Assembly (NCBI RefSeq): GCF_040438645.1
Contig: NZ_CP159256.1
Span: forward strand, 248,001-312,000
Source: Mesorhizobium sp. WSM2240
GTDB lineage: Bacteria; Pseudomonadota; Alphaproteobacteria; Rhizobiales; Rhizobiaceae
Direction of reading: 5' to 3'
Length of the DNA: 64,000 nucleotides
The notes below the pieces were generated by a model. The model was not told where the DNA came from. It made no database searches and saw only the letters and a program-made list of their open reading frames with translations. Shown here piece by piece: positions 43,345 through 51,955 of the stretch. Position numbers and translations under genes: made by a program. Each line of letters begins with the position of its first letter. Position 1 is the stretch's first letter.

Positions 43345-43761
43345 ATGACGAACAGGTTCTTCAACTCTCTCATAGCGGGTCTCGCCGCCATGCTCATCGG
43401 CTCGGCCGCCCTTCCCGGCCCGGCGGCCGCCGGAGGCTCCATTTCCCTGAGCTATACGCCCACCAGGACCCAGGACGCCCGGACCTTGCAGACTGGTTTT
43501 CAGCTCTATTCACTCTACAAGGGCCTGAAGAACGGTGCCAACATCCGCCAGTATGGCCGCAATAATGCCGCCGGCATCGGCCAGACCGGGTACGGCAATC
43601 AAGCAATAGTCCGCCAGAAGGGCAGCGGCCACTCGGCCACGCTGCAGCAGAACGGCAACAGCAATTCCTACGGAATTTTCCAGTTCGGCAGGAACACCTC
43701 CGCAAATGTCGGACAGAGAGGCAACGGTCAGGCCGGAGCCACCTTCCAATTCGGCTGGTAG
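43345..43761 (+). CDS. Second curlin-repeat protein (CsgA/CsgB-like)
   Basis: The 138-residue protein has a signal peptide (MTNRFFNSLIAGLAAMLIG, cleaved near PAAAGG) and about four to five curlin-type repeats (IRQYGRNNAAG, GQTGYGNQAI, RQKGSGHSATL, QQNGNSNSYG, FQFGRNTSANVG, QRGNGQAGA). It has fewer repeats than the upstream curlin and a longer non-repeat N-terminal stretch (SLSYTPTRTQDARTLQTGF), so it could be the minor nucleator. A GGAG site precedes the ATG. It has its own promoter-like element beyond the csgH terminator. Confidence 0.82.
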   Translation: MTNRFFNSLIAGLAAMLIGSAALPGPAAAGGSISLSYTPTRTQDARTLQTGFQLYSLYKGLKNGANIRQYGRNNAAGIGQTGYGNQAIVRQKGSGHSATLQQNGNSNSYGIFQFGRNTSANVGQRGNGQAGATFQFGW

Positions 43762-44054
43762 CGCTACCCGGCTTACGTCTTCAATGCCTACGGCACGCTG
43801 AGTTCAAAGCAGGCTTTTCCTTCGGCGGAAGCGGACACGCTGCCGTTTTGCAAGTGTGAATCGGCATGGGTTTCGGCGCCGATTCGGTTTCCATATGGGA
43901 ACCGTGGCGACGCATTCGCCACGCCTGATGGTGGAAGTCGGTTTCGGGGTCTCCCGGCCGTCCCGTCAGCTTTTCCATGGAGAGCCGGTGGTTCGGCAAA
44001 ACTAAGCTTGAGCGTTAACTGCGAACCTGGGCCGGGCGCGCCGAGCGGCGGTTG

Positions 44055-46223
44055 CTAACGTGTCTCCAACTCAGACGCGTCGTCGGCGACAGTCGCGTCG
44101 AAAATCGCTGACCAATCCCGCGACGACGGATGCTCTTTTTTTGAAGGGCTCGCATTTCCGCCAACCAACGACTTCAGACGGCGCACTGCGATGTCGAAAC
44201 TCATATCGATATCATCCTTGAGCAAGGGCCGCCGTGTGGTCATAGCGTCGGAACTGCCAGATGTCGTACCCGCATTTCTTCTCTCGCCCGCAGGGGTATC
44301 ACCGTCCTGGGCGGCTGAACGGGAGAGTGCAGCGTTTTCCGAGAGTATCCCTCGATGAGCACAAAGATCGGGTGGCTTTTCCCCTAGGGTGGCCATCGGA
44401 TCTGGCTCGACGGCTCCAAGCCTTACAGCATTCCGATCAGGAGCCCTCCCTTTCTCCTGTCGATCAGGAAGCGCAGAACGCGGAAAAGGGGGCCTTGGCG
44501 TGTCGGTATTCGGGCTTGTCGACGCGGCAACAGGGGCATAGTCCATGACTGTGGCCGGTACAGGCTGTTGAGGCATGAACTCCGTCGCCGGCACTTCCGG
44601 CATATTGGCTCGCGAGAACCACGCCATCGCCTGGAACGGTGCGGTTCGAAAGAAGCGCAGTTTGTCGGCGAAGATCGGATTTTGACCCTCGGCCAGAATG
44701 ACCATCTTTTCCGCAGGCATCTGGCGAACTTCCTGCGGCATCATCAGATCCCGTTCCCGCAATTGCTCGACTTTCGTACGACGATGTAGCCCCATCAGCT
44801 CGATGGTGCGGGATTCCGTCTTGTAGCGAACGGTCCGCTTGCCCAGTCCTTTCGAGATAGCTTCCGCGGTTACCTGGTCGTTCGCGCCGAACACAAGCTG
44901 GTAGCCGCAATTGCCCATCAGCGAATGGCGAGACGTCTCTCCATAGATCTCATCGAGGTTCTTCAGGTCCTGGATCACAAAGGCCATTTTTATGTTATAG
45001 CCGGCCACGTAGGGCAGCTTGGTCATGATCTCGTTCATCTTCTTGAGCTGCCGGAACTCGTCCAGCAAGAAATACACAGGCACTGGCCGTTCCGTCGGCT
45101 CGAGCAATAGCGTGTCGAGTGTCTGTTGCACGAAGAGAGCAAGCAGAGGCCGCAGCAACGTGATGTCGGTGACATTGGGCGCAAGGTAGATCGAGATGGG
45201 CCGGCGCTTCAGCGCCCGAAGGTCCATGTCGGTAACCGACGTGGCGGCGACCACGCGCTCGTTGCGGAACGGCCGGAGCGCCTTCTGAATGTCGAGCAGC
45301 GCGGATGCCGCCGCCCGCTCGGACAGGGCGATATAGGCGTTGAAGCTTTCCATGGTGAAGCGCGACAGATATGGCTCACGATCCTTGATGAGGGTCATCA
45401 GCGCCTGGAGATTGACCCCGCTGTTGAAGAATGCCGTCACCTCGCCGAGATTGCGCCGCCCATCATAATAAACGCTCTCGTTGATGTAGCTGATCGCGCC
45501 GGCCATGACCTGCTGCGCGGTCGCCTGCCAGATCGAGTTTTCAGACTCGGTGTTTTCCGGGACGAGGATCGCCGCGATGTTCTGGATGTCGGTGGTCCGA
45601 TCGCCGCGATCCGGTCGGATGAAGTCGAGCGGATTGTATCGGTGCGTCCTCTCCGATCCCGGTGCAAACAGGAAGACTTGGTTGCCCTTCGATTTGCGAT
45701 AGCCTGCCGTGCTCCGAAATATCTCGCCCTTGAGGTCGGTGACGATCATCGAGCCTTCGTGGGTGAGAGCGTTGGGGACGACGTAGCAAGCGCCCTTCCC
45801 CGACCGCGTCGGCCCGATGATGAGATGATGCCGATCATCGTCGACGCGGAGGATCCGGCGTTTGAAGCGGCCGAGAATCTTGCCTTTCCTGCGGAACCAG
45901 CCATCACGACCCAGGGACATCACGGTCTGGAACCGTGCATCTCCGAGCGGACTCGAACTTGGACGCAAGCCGGCATAGCCGATGATGCCGGCAACGAAAG
46001 CTGCGGGCAGAAGCGCACCGAGCGCGATCGAACGCAGAACGCCGCTGTCGCCATAGGCGATGAGCTGCCGGAACGGGGCGAAGGGGTTGGTGGCGATTGT
46101 TGCCTGAAGGATCCTTCCATCACCAAAAAGCAGCTGAAGGGCGAGACCGTAGGCCAGCAGCCAGACAACAAGGGCAATGCTCAGGCAAAAGCCGATATAA
46201 AAAACACGCAGGGACCCGTTCAT
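44055..46223 (-). CDS. virD4: Type IV secretion coupling protein VirD4
   Basis: This 722-residue inner-membrane ATPase couples the relaxosome to the secretion channel. It has two N-terminal membrane segments (about residues 8-35 and 60-85) and Walker A in HHLIIGPTRSGKGACYV (about 133-149). A TDLKGEIF motif follows, then Walker B in PVYFLLDEFRQL. The C-terminal roughly 150 residues are a proline-rich, disordered tail. The start overlaps the virB11 stop as ATGA. The presence of VirD4 together with a relaxase in the same window argues for DNA transfer rather than protein-only secretion. Confidence 0.95.
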   Translation of the reverse strand: MNGSLRVFYIGFCLSIALVVWLLAYGLALQLLFGDGRILQATIATNPFAPFRQLIAYGDSGVLRSIALGALLPAAFVAGIIGYAGLRPSSSPLGDARFQTVMSLGRDGWFRRKGKILGRFKRRILRVDDDRHHLIIGPTRSGKGACYVVPNALTHEGSMIVTDLKGEIFRSTAGYRKSKGNQVFLFAPGSERTHRYNPLDFIRPDRGDRTTDIQNIAAILVPENTESENSIWQATAQQVMAGAISYINESVYYDGRRNLGEVTAFFNSGVNLQALMTLIKDREPYLSRFTMESFNAYIALSERAAASALLDIQKALRPFRNERVVAATSVTDMDLRALKRRPISIYLAPNVTDITLLRPLLALFVQQTLDTLLLEPTERPVPVYFLLDEFRQLKKMNEIMTKLPYVAGYNIKMAFVIQDLKNLDEIYGETSRHSLMGNCGYQLVFGANDQVTAEAISKGLGKRTVRYKTESRTIELMGLHRRTKVEQLRERDLMMPQEVRQMPAEKMVILAEGQNPIFADKLRFFRTAPFQAMAWFSRANMPEVPATEFMPQQPVPATVMDYAPVAASTSPNTDTPRPPFPRSALPDRQEKGRAPDRNAVRLGAVEPDPMATLGEKPPDLCAHRGILSENAALSRSAAQDGDTPAGERRNAGTTSGSSDAMTTRRPLLKDDIDMSFDIAVRRLKSLVGGNASPSKKEHPSSRDWSAIFDATVADDASELETR

Positions 46224-47251
46224 TGTGCGTCCACCCGCTCGCGGGCGAAGAAGATTTCGGATACCCCGCGCCGGCCCCCGTCCCGACGCAGCTGGATCAC
46301 GATTGGGATGACTTGTCTGATGTATGAGATCAGGTCGGCCTTCGGATAGGCCGCCGACAAGCCGGACTGCATGACCATGATTGCCAGCTGCTCATAGGCG
46401 CCGAGTGGCGTGTCGGCATGGACGGTAGACATCGAGCCCGGATGTCCAGTGTTGATCGCGCGCAGGAATGTGGAGGCTTCCGATCCCCTCACCTCGCCCA
46501 CGAGCAGTCGGTCCGGCCGCATCCGCAGCGAAGCTTCCAGCAGCGACTGGATGGTCACGTTTGCCGTGCCCTGATCGCCTCGCGAAGCAAGGAGATGCAC
46601 TGCATTCTTCTGTGGAGGGAACAGCTCGCGTGTATCTTCCAATGTGATGATGCGCTCATGCTGATCGACCGATTTCAGGCATGCGTTGAGGAACGTGGTC
46701 TTGCCGCTGGAGGTCCCGCCGCTGATAAGGATCGAGACTCTGTTGATGATGGCCATGTGGATGAAGCCGTAAATATCCTTGGCCGAAAGCCGGTTCATCA
46801 ACTCCAAGTCCGTTTCGCTGAGCCCGCCGACGGCAACGGACACTTCATCGAGCGATCCACTGTCGCGATAATTCTCGAGCGTGAAATCGCTCACCACCTG
46901 CTTGCGGATCGAGAGGGCGCCACCGTCGGGTGCGGCTGGGGGAAGCACCACCTGAATGCGTTCGCCGGATGGAAGTGCCGCGCTGAGGATGGGGTTGGCC
47001 GGACTGACGAACTGGTTGGTGCTCGCGGCCACGCGCTCGCCGATATTGACGATCTCGGCCATCGTGAGCTCGGGAATATCGTGGAACTCCATGTGCGCTG
47101 CGCCAAGACGCTCGACATAAACATGTCCCGGGCGGTTCACCGAGATTTCGACGACCTCGCTATCGTTAAGAAACGTCTTCAACGGCGCCAGCGCCCGGTA
47201 AAGGAAATAGTGTCGACTGTCCGAGGCAAGGTCAGTGGAGACCGCGTTCAT
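46220..47251 (-). CDS. virB11: Type IV secretion ATPase VirB11
   Basis: This 343-residue hexameric traffic ATPase sits at the cytoplasmic base of the channel. Visible are Walker A in ILISGGTSSGKTTFLNA, the Asp box (IITLEDTRELF), Walker B-type LLVGEVRGSEA and the His box INTGHPGSMSTVHAD. The N-terminal domain (about 1-120) has the usual VSVNRPG-like sequence (EISVNRPGHVYVERLG). It overlaps virB10 by 20 bases and virD4 by 4. Confidence 0.95.
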   Translation of the reverse strand: MNAVSTDLASDSRHYFLYRALAPLKTFLNDSEVVEISVNRPGHVYVERLGAAHMEFHDIPELTMAEIVNIGERVAASTNQFVSPANPILSAALPSGERIQVVLPPAAPDGGALSIRKQVVSDFTLENYRDSGSLDEVSVAVGGLSETDLELMNRLSAKDIYGFIHMAIINRVSILISGGTSSGKTTFLNACLKSVDQHERIITLEDTRELFPPQKNAVHLLASRGDQGTANVTIQSLLEASLRMRPDRLLVGEVRGSEASTFLRAINTGHPGSMSTVHADTPLGAYEQLAIMVMQSGLSAAYPKADLISYIRQVIPIVIQLRRDGGRRGVSEIFFARERVDAQ

Positions 47252-48455
47252 GGCGTATCTCCTTCAATGTTTCGGTGATGGGGTCTTCGTACAGGGCGGA
47301 GAAGTCGAGGTCTTGACGGACGAACACGAAGATGCGCTCGCCCTGGCCCACGCTGATAGTGGGCGCAATCCGCAAAGACTCTCCAAGGGTTTGGTTGGCC
47401 ATATCGGAAAAGGTTTTCGCGATGGTTTCTCGAGCCAGCTCCTCCGCGCGCTGCGCATCGTCACTGTTACCGGTAGCAGCCTGACTGCCATATCCGGTCA
47501 GATAGCTGGCGCTGCCCCCGACGATCGACAGCAAAATGGCGGCGCCAAAACGTTCACGGAATCTGTTGTCGACGTGCCCGGTCAGCCCCGCCCGTCCAAG
47601 GCCGTCTGCACCGATCGAGTTCAGCCGGACGGAAACGCCGTCGTCTCGCAGCATGCGCGTCCAGACGACGAAGATCCGCTTCTGACCACGCGTCACCTCC
47701 GACTGATATTCGCCGACAAGCCGGGTGCCTGTGGGGATCAGCACGCGGCGGCCATCGAAGGAATAAACGTCCTGCGAGACGATCGCCCTCATCTGTCCCG
47801 GGAGGTCGCTGACCACAGCCGTCTCCAGAATGCCGGGTATCAGAGTGCCTTCCGGGACAAGCGCGTCGATGCGTTCGATTTTCCGCGCTTGGGCCCTGCG
47901 ATCGGCAACATTTGCTGCCGCTGCCAGAAATTTGCTGCTGCGATCTTCACCGGCCACAGTCAGCCCCTCACCATCCGCGCCGGTGAGGCCACCAGGCCCT
48001 GTCGGCGCGGAGTGGTCGAGCACGACCATGTTCGAACGGAGCCGTGATGGGAACTCTTCTACCGGCGCTTCGACAGCGCCTGGCGGCGGCGGCGTTTGGT
48101 CAGACGCCGGCGGAGGTGGCACGTCGAATTCGGTGGTGTCGACCTCCTCTTCAGGTGGTGGTGGCGGCGGTGGAGGCGGAGGAATCGCGACCACCTCAGG
48201 TCTGGGCGGCTCGGGCTCCGGCTCGCCATCGTGCACGAAGGATGGTGGACGGAACGTCGTTGTGGTGAATTCCTCGTCCCCGTCAAGCATGTCGGGAGCC
48301 GGCGGCTCTCTGCTCACGAGAACGAGATAGCCCGCCACGAGGCCGAGCAGGATCAGAACAGCTCCGCCGGCCAGCTGTTTGCGACGGACGGACCTGTCGG
48401 CGATGACCGGATCGTCATTGTGGCCGAGGGCTTCGAGTTCGGCTGAGCGCTTCAT
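47232..48455 (-). CDS. virB10: Type IV secretion channel protein VirB10
   Basis: This 407-residue protein spans both membranes and gates the channel. It has an N-terminal membrane helix (about residues 27-48, LAGGAVLILLGLVAGYLVLV), a periplasmic proline-rich stretch (a run of ten prolines near residue 92, then further PPPP units) and the conserved C-terminal TrbI domain (about 200-400, with VPEGTLIPGILETAV, RVLIPTGTRLVGEY and the VWTRMLRDDGV block). The start at 48455 overlaps the virB9 stop. The polyproline stretch is longer than in many relatives but of the usual type. Confidence 0.94.
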   Translation of the reverse strand: MKRSAELEALGHNDDPVIADRSVRRKQLAGGAVLILLGLVAGYLVLVSREPPAPDMLDGDEEFTTTTFRPPSFVHDGEPEPEPPRPEVVAIPPPPPPPPPPEEEVDTTEFDVPPPPASDQTPPPPGAVEAPVEEFPSRLRSNMVVLDHSAPTGPGGLTGADGEGLTVAGEDRSSKFLAAAANVADRRAQARKIERIDALVPEGTLIPGILETAVVSDLPGQMRAIVSQDVYSFDGRRVLIPTGTRLVGEYQSEVTRGQKRIFVVWTRMLRDDGVSVRLNSIGADGLGRAGLTGHVDNRFRERFGAAILLSIVGGSASYLTGYGSQAATGNSDDAQRAEELARETIAKTFSDMANQTLGESLRIAPTISVGQGERIFVFVRQDLDFSALYEDPITETLKEIRHERGLH

Positions 48456-49270
48456 CAGTTGCCGCTCCTGCGTCGCCGCGTCGCTTGATCGTTCTCGGCA
48501 GGTCCAAGGATCGCAGGGTCGGGTGCTGCGAAATCCGGCTTCCTCAGATTGAAGATGCAGATCCACTGGTCGCCGTCGCGGAGGGTGAACTGTGTCGCGG
48601 CGCCGTCGACCACGATGTACTCCCCTTCCCTGCGGAAGTTCCTGAGCGTTTCGGAGAAGTCGGAGTTGACCGCGAAAATCGCGGGCACACGGCGGTCGAA
48701 TTTAAAGAAGGTCTTGTTGCCATCGTCGAAGACCATATCGGGCTTTAGCCGCGCGTCTCCCGAGAATGAGTAGTCAATGTTGACGTTGGCCTTGTCGATG
48801 CCGGAGATGTTCGGCCAGGCGGCGCGCTGCTCCGCCTCCTGCCGCAGCGCCGCGTTTAGGTTCTTTTCTGGATAGTGGAAACGGATCCCGAACACCTTGC
48901 GGCCCGCCTCCGGCGCAAAGTCATGCAGCTCGAGATAGTAGATGCGCTTGTCCGTGACGACGTTCATGTTCGTCGCCACGTCCTTGGCAATCGGCTTGAC
49001 GAAGAGAAGGTTGCCTTTTTCTGCCGGCACGACCTGCCAGCTTTCGGTGTCGCCGAGCGAGATCGTCTCGAACTTTTCGTCCTCGTCGAAGATGATCATC
49101 GTCGAAATGCCGTAGGTGGCAAAGACCTGGACGACGTTGTTTTCCTGATAGGTGACGCTGGTCACGCGTGGGTCGAGCGAACCACCTTTCGGCGTTTGCG
49201 CGGCAAGTGCAGGTCCGACGGCGCCGGCGCCGATCAATGCAACAGCGGTCACGAACGAGCGGCCCCTCAT
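48455..49270 (-). CDS. virB9: Type IV secretion outer-membrane core protein VirB9
   Basis: The 271-residue exported protein has a signal peptide (MRGRSFVTAVALIGAGAVGPALAAQ). The mature part begins PKGGSLDPRVTSVTYQENNVV and contains the VirB9/CagX blocks (AKDVATNMNVVTDKRIYYLELH and KPDMVFDDGNKTFFKF). VirB9 forms the outer-membrane core ring with VirB7 and VirB10. It overlaps virB8 by four bases upstream and virB10 downstream. Confidence 0.94.
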   Translation of the reverse strand: MRGRSFVTAVALIGAGAVGPALAAQTPKGGSLDPRVTSVTYQENNVVQVFATYGISTMIIFDEDEKFETISLGDTESWQVVPAEKGNLLFVKPIAKDVATNMNVVTDKRIYYLELHDFAPEAGRKVFGIRFHYPEKNLNAALRQEAEQRAAWPNISGIDKANVNIDYSFSGDARLKPDMVFDDGNKTFFKFDRRVPAIFAVNSDFSETLRNFRREGEYIVVDGAATQFTLRDGDQWICIFNLRKPDFAAPDPAILGPAENDQATRRRRSGN

Positions 49271-49962
49271 CTCGCTTCCTCGGGCGTGACCGTTTCCTGA
49301 TCGCGGCGATAGGCATAGACTTGGAAGCCAAGCGGGTTTTCAAAGCGCCACTCGTTGCGGGTTGGCGTATCGGTGTAGCGGAAGCGGACAACCGAGATCC
49401 AATGGCGGACGATCGATTCCGTGTCGCTGCGTTCGTTGGTCGAGAACCTGACGATCGCCGTGCTTGCATTGGGAAAGGTCACGGATTTGATCTCGACCAG
49501 AACTCGCTTCAGCTGGCCATAGATCTTCGCCGGGTTCTGGGAATTGGCCGCGCTGTAGAGCGCCTGAAGTTCCCGCGCTGCTCGGTCCGTTGACAGAAGT
49601 GCCGCGATCCCGAAATTCTCCTCGATCGCATAGGGATCATAGCCTTCCCGCGCACGAATGTAGCGCACGACATTGGCCTGCGTGACGGCTTGCTGCTCCG
49701 TCAGCTTGGCCGGCCGTGTCAGGCCCGACTTCACCTCGATATATCCGGTGGTCCGGTCGACCGTCACGACATAGGGCTCGAAGCTCTTCAGCGGCAGCAT
49801 GAGAACGAGGGCGATCAGGCTAAGCAAGGCAATCCCTACGAAAACAATCGAGAAGAACCAGGCCACGCGCGCCGAGCGCTTCGCCCGCTTGATAATTTCC
49901 TGTTCCCAAATCTCGCCCTGCTGGAAATACGAACGCAGTGTGGGTTCGGTGCTATCGGCCAT
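49267..49962 (-). CDS. virB8: Type IV secretion inner-membrane protein VirB8
   Basis: This 231-residue bitopic protein nucleates assembly of the channel. It has a cytoplasmic N-terminus, one membrane segment at about residues 33-58 (ARVAWFFSIVFVGIALLSLIALVLMLPLK) and a periplasmic NTF2-like domain with family segments (EPYVVTVDRTTGYIEV, VVRYIRAREGYDP and RHWISVVRFRYTDTPT). It lies 45 bases downstream of virB6 and overlaps virB9. Confidence 0.94.
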   Translation of the reverse strand: MADSTEPTLRSYFQQGEIWEQEIIKRAKRSARVAWFFSIVFVGIALLSLIALVLMLPLKSFEPYVVTVDRTTGYIEVKSGLTRPAKLTEQQAVTQANVVRYIRAREGYDPYAIEENFGIAALLSTDRAARELQALYSAANSQNPAKIYGQLKRVLVEIKSVTFPNASTAIVRFSTNERSDTESIVRHWISVVRFRYTDTPTRNEWRFENPLGFQVYAYRRDQETVTPEEAR

Positions 49963-50007
49963 TCGGTTCCTTGCTATGCCGTTGACGGCTGATCATGTTC
50001 GCGACCC

Positions 50008-51015
50008 TTAAGGTCTTTCCGCAGTTCCATTCATCGTGATCGCCCGCTGCATCGCTGCGCCCGTCAGCGACTGCGAGGACCTAAGCCTCGCCTGTACCCG
50101 CTGCACAGCCGCCTGCGTCTGCTGGGCAGACTGGCCGACCGCCTCGCGGCTCAAATAAACGCTGCGATAGGCATGCCTGCGGGATTCGTGTCCGATTGCG
50201 GTGGCGAACACGCCCGCGATCCCTTGCGCAAGAGACTGGACCTGAAACAGGACAAAGCTGCCGGCGAGGCAGAGCATGATAAAGGCGGCGAAGTCGCTGA
50301 GACGCAGATCTCGGCCGCCCGAGAGTCGGTCGATCTTCGTCAGCTCCGGCTCCATCGCAGCGATCAGGAAAGCTGCGATCACATAAACGAACAGCGGAAT
50401 AATCGCGTAGAGAAGCGATTGGTTGAGCCACCCCATCGCATAGCTTCGGGTTGTATTGAAAAAGAAGCAGGAGATGAAGACCGGCGCGGTGCCGAGCAAC
50501 ACCCAAAGCACGACCTTGGCAAGCACGAGGATGCCGAGCGCGATCGCCACGAAGAGGCCGGCGAAGACCATGATGATCATGCCGATCAACGCCGGCAGGA
50601 CAGACAGATAGCCGGCCTGCTCCGAGAAGGCGGCCGCGGCCACGTTCGCGGTTTTCCATATCTGGGAAAGGCCGTTGGTCGGTTCGGTAACGCCGGTCGC
50701 GGACGCCTCGAGAATGGCGCGGCCGGCCTCTTCGGGGACCGTGGTGATCCACTGATAGAACAGCGAATTGAAGTTCGCCCATGAGGTGACGATGATCAGG
50801 ATAACGAGGACACGGGCCAGCCTGCCGATGACTTCGGCCACGCTGAGGCGCGACGTTCCCACAAAGAGCTGGACACCATAGAAGAGCACGGAAACGATGA
50901 AGAGCAGGCGAAGAAGCGGCTCGATGTCCTGACTGAGCGCTTCGTAAGCGCGCTGGGAGAAGTTCTGGCCCGATGCGTCTATCCGATCGAGAAGTTCGCC
51001 GATAAAATTTTCCAC
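50008..51015 (-). CDS. virB6: Type IV secretion polytopic membrane protein VirB6
   Basis: The 335-residue protein has five to six hydrophobic segments, at about residues 33-50, 65-85, 140-185, 200-225 and 240-265. The region around WVLLGTAPVFISCFFFNTTR and the WLNQSLLYAIIPLF stretch is typical of TrbL/VirB6. It lines the inner-membrane part of the DNA path. It follows virB7 after nine bases and is read toward virB8. Confidence 0.9.
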   Translation of the reverse strand: MENFIGELLDRIDASGQNFSQRAYEALSQDIEPLLRLLFIVSVLFYGVQLFVGTSRLSVAEVIGRLARVLVILIIVTSWANFNSLFYQWITTVPEEAGRAILEASATGVTEPTNGLSQIWKTANVAAAAFSEQAGYLSVLPALIGMIIMVFAGLFVAIALGILVLAKVVLWVLLGTAPVFISCFFFNTTRSYAMGWLNQSLLYAIIPLFVYVIAAFLIAAMEPELTKIDRLSGGRDLRLSDFAAFIMLCLAGSFVLFQVQSLAQGIAGVFATAIGHESRRHAYRSVYLSREAVGQSAQQTQAAVQRVQARLRSSQSLTGAAMQRAITMNGTAERP

Positions 51016-51024
51016 CGCCCTACC

Positions 51025-51249
51025 CTATTCTCGCTTAGTAGCCGCCAGTTCCTCGATTGCCGCCAGTGCTGACGCCCTGTCTGCGTTGAGCTGTGTCATC
51101 GGCCCGCAATCGCTCCTTGAATCGGCATAGTTCAAGAGGTTTGCCGGGCGCTTGCATGGCGCCGTTTTCTCACGCGGTGTGCCGCATCCGCCGGCCAACA
51201 AGGCAAATGCAAGCATGAGAATCCTCGATCCACATCGCGGAACGATCAT
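51025..51249 (-). CDS. virB7: Small lipoprotein, VirB7-like
   Basis: The 74-residue lipoprotein has a clear lipobox, LLAGGC, placing the lipidated cysteine at residue 22. The remainder has two further cysteines (APCKRP, SDCGP) that could form disulfides. Its place between virB5 and virB6, and its overlap with the virB5 stop by four bases, point to the VirB7 position, or an exclusion lipoprotein of the same locus. It stabilises VirB9 in the outer-membrane ring in known systems. Confidence 0.7.
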   Translation of the reverse strand: MIVPRCGSRILMLAFALLAGGCGTPREKTAPCKRPANLLNYADSRSDCGPMTQLNADRASALAAIEELAATKRE

Positions 51250-51944
51250 TCGAACTGGAGCGCCTTTCGCGTGTTCGACATGTCGGTGAGTTTGCGCTGG
51301 TTCTCCGCATGCAGCGACTGCACGCCGGCATTGAGCACGCCGATCATCTCGTTGAGCGTTAGACCCGTTTGAACCTGGAGCTGCGTGTTCTGGTCGATCG
51401 ACCCCTTGATGTCCCCGGCCTGGCCGATCCCCTGCCCGGCGCGTTCGAGCGCTGAGCGCCGCGTCTCGACTGCCTGCTGGGAGCCGTTGATCAGCGCTGA
51501 TACGCCCATAACCGTTTTCAAAAGCTCCTCATAGGATTTGTCGCTGGCAAGCGAACTGCCCTCCTTGCCGGACAGCGAGCGGACGAGCTGGAGCCCGTTG
51601 ATGAACAGCGTTGCCGCCTGCACCGCTTTCGGATCCAGAGACCCGAAATCCGCCACGCCGCTCTTGAGAATTTGGTCGAAGGATGGAACCGACGAGACGC
51701 TGAAGCCACTGCCGATCGCCAGATCCTTGAGCGATCCCGCATCGCTGCCGCGATCTCCGGTCACCGCCTTCAGCGTCTCCTCGACCGTGGTTAGGATCTC
51801 CTTATTGGTGTCGAGGATCCGGCCGGTCTTTTCCGCCGTGTCGCGCGCGACGGCATAGTTGGTTTTGTCGATGACTGGGATATCGGCCGAAACTGGAGCT
51901 ATGCCGGTACCCAGCATAACAAGGACTGACAGCGAACGTTTCAT
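51246..51944 (-). CDS. virB5: Type IV secretion minor pilin VirB5
   Basis: The 232-residue exported protein has a signal peptide (MKRSLSVLVMLGTGIAPVSA) followed by a long helical domain (VIDKTNYAVARDTAEKTGRIL and LNEMIGVLNAGVQSLHAENQRKLTDMS) typical of VirB5/TrbJ pilus-tip proteins. The start at 51944 gives a proper signal sequence. It lies 11 bases downstream of the transglycosylase gene and overlaps the lipoprotein gene. Its PVSADIPVIDKTN start resembles the PALADIPTIDRTV start of the gene upstream, perhaps through shared export or processing. Confidence 0.85.
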   Translation of the reverse strand: MKRSLSVLVMLGTGIAPVSADIPVIDKTNYAVARDTAEKTGRILDTNKEILTTVEETLKAVTGDRGSDAGSLKDLAIGSGFSVSSVPSFDQILKSGVADFGSLDPKAVQAATLFINGLQLVRSLSGKEGSSLASDKSYEELLKTVMGVSALINGSQQAVETRRSALERAGQGIGQAGDIKGSIDQNTQLQVQTGLTLNEMIGVLNAGVQSLHAENQRKLTDMSNTRKALQFE

Positions 51945-51955
51945 CGTGACCTCCA

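Noticed and set aside
45126..46349. 407-codon plus-strand open frame opposite virD4
   Set aside because: Antisense of virD4; the composition is typical of shadow frames.
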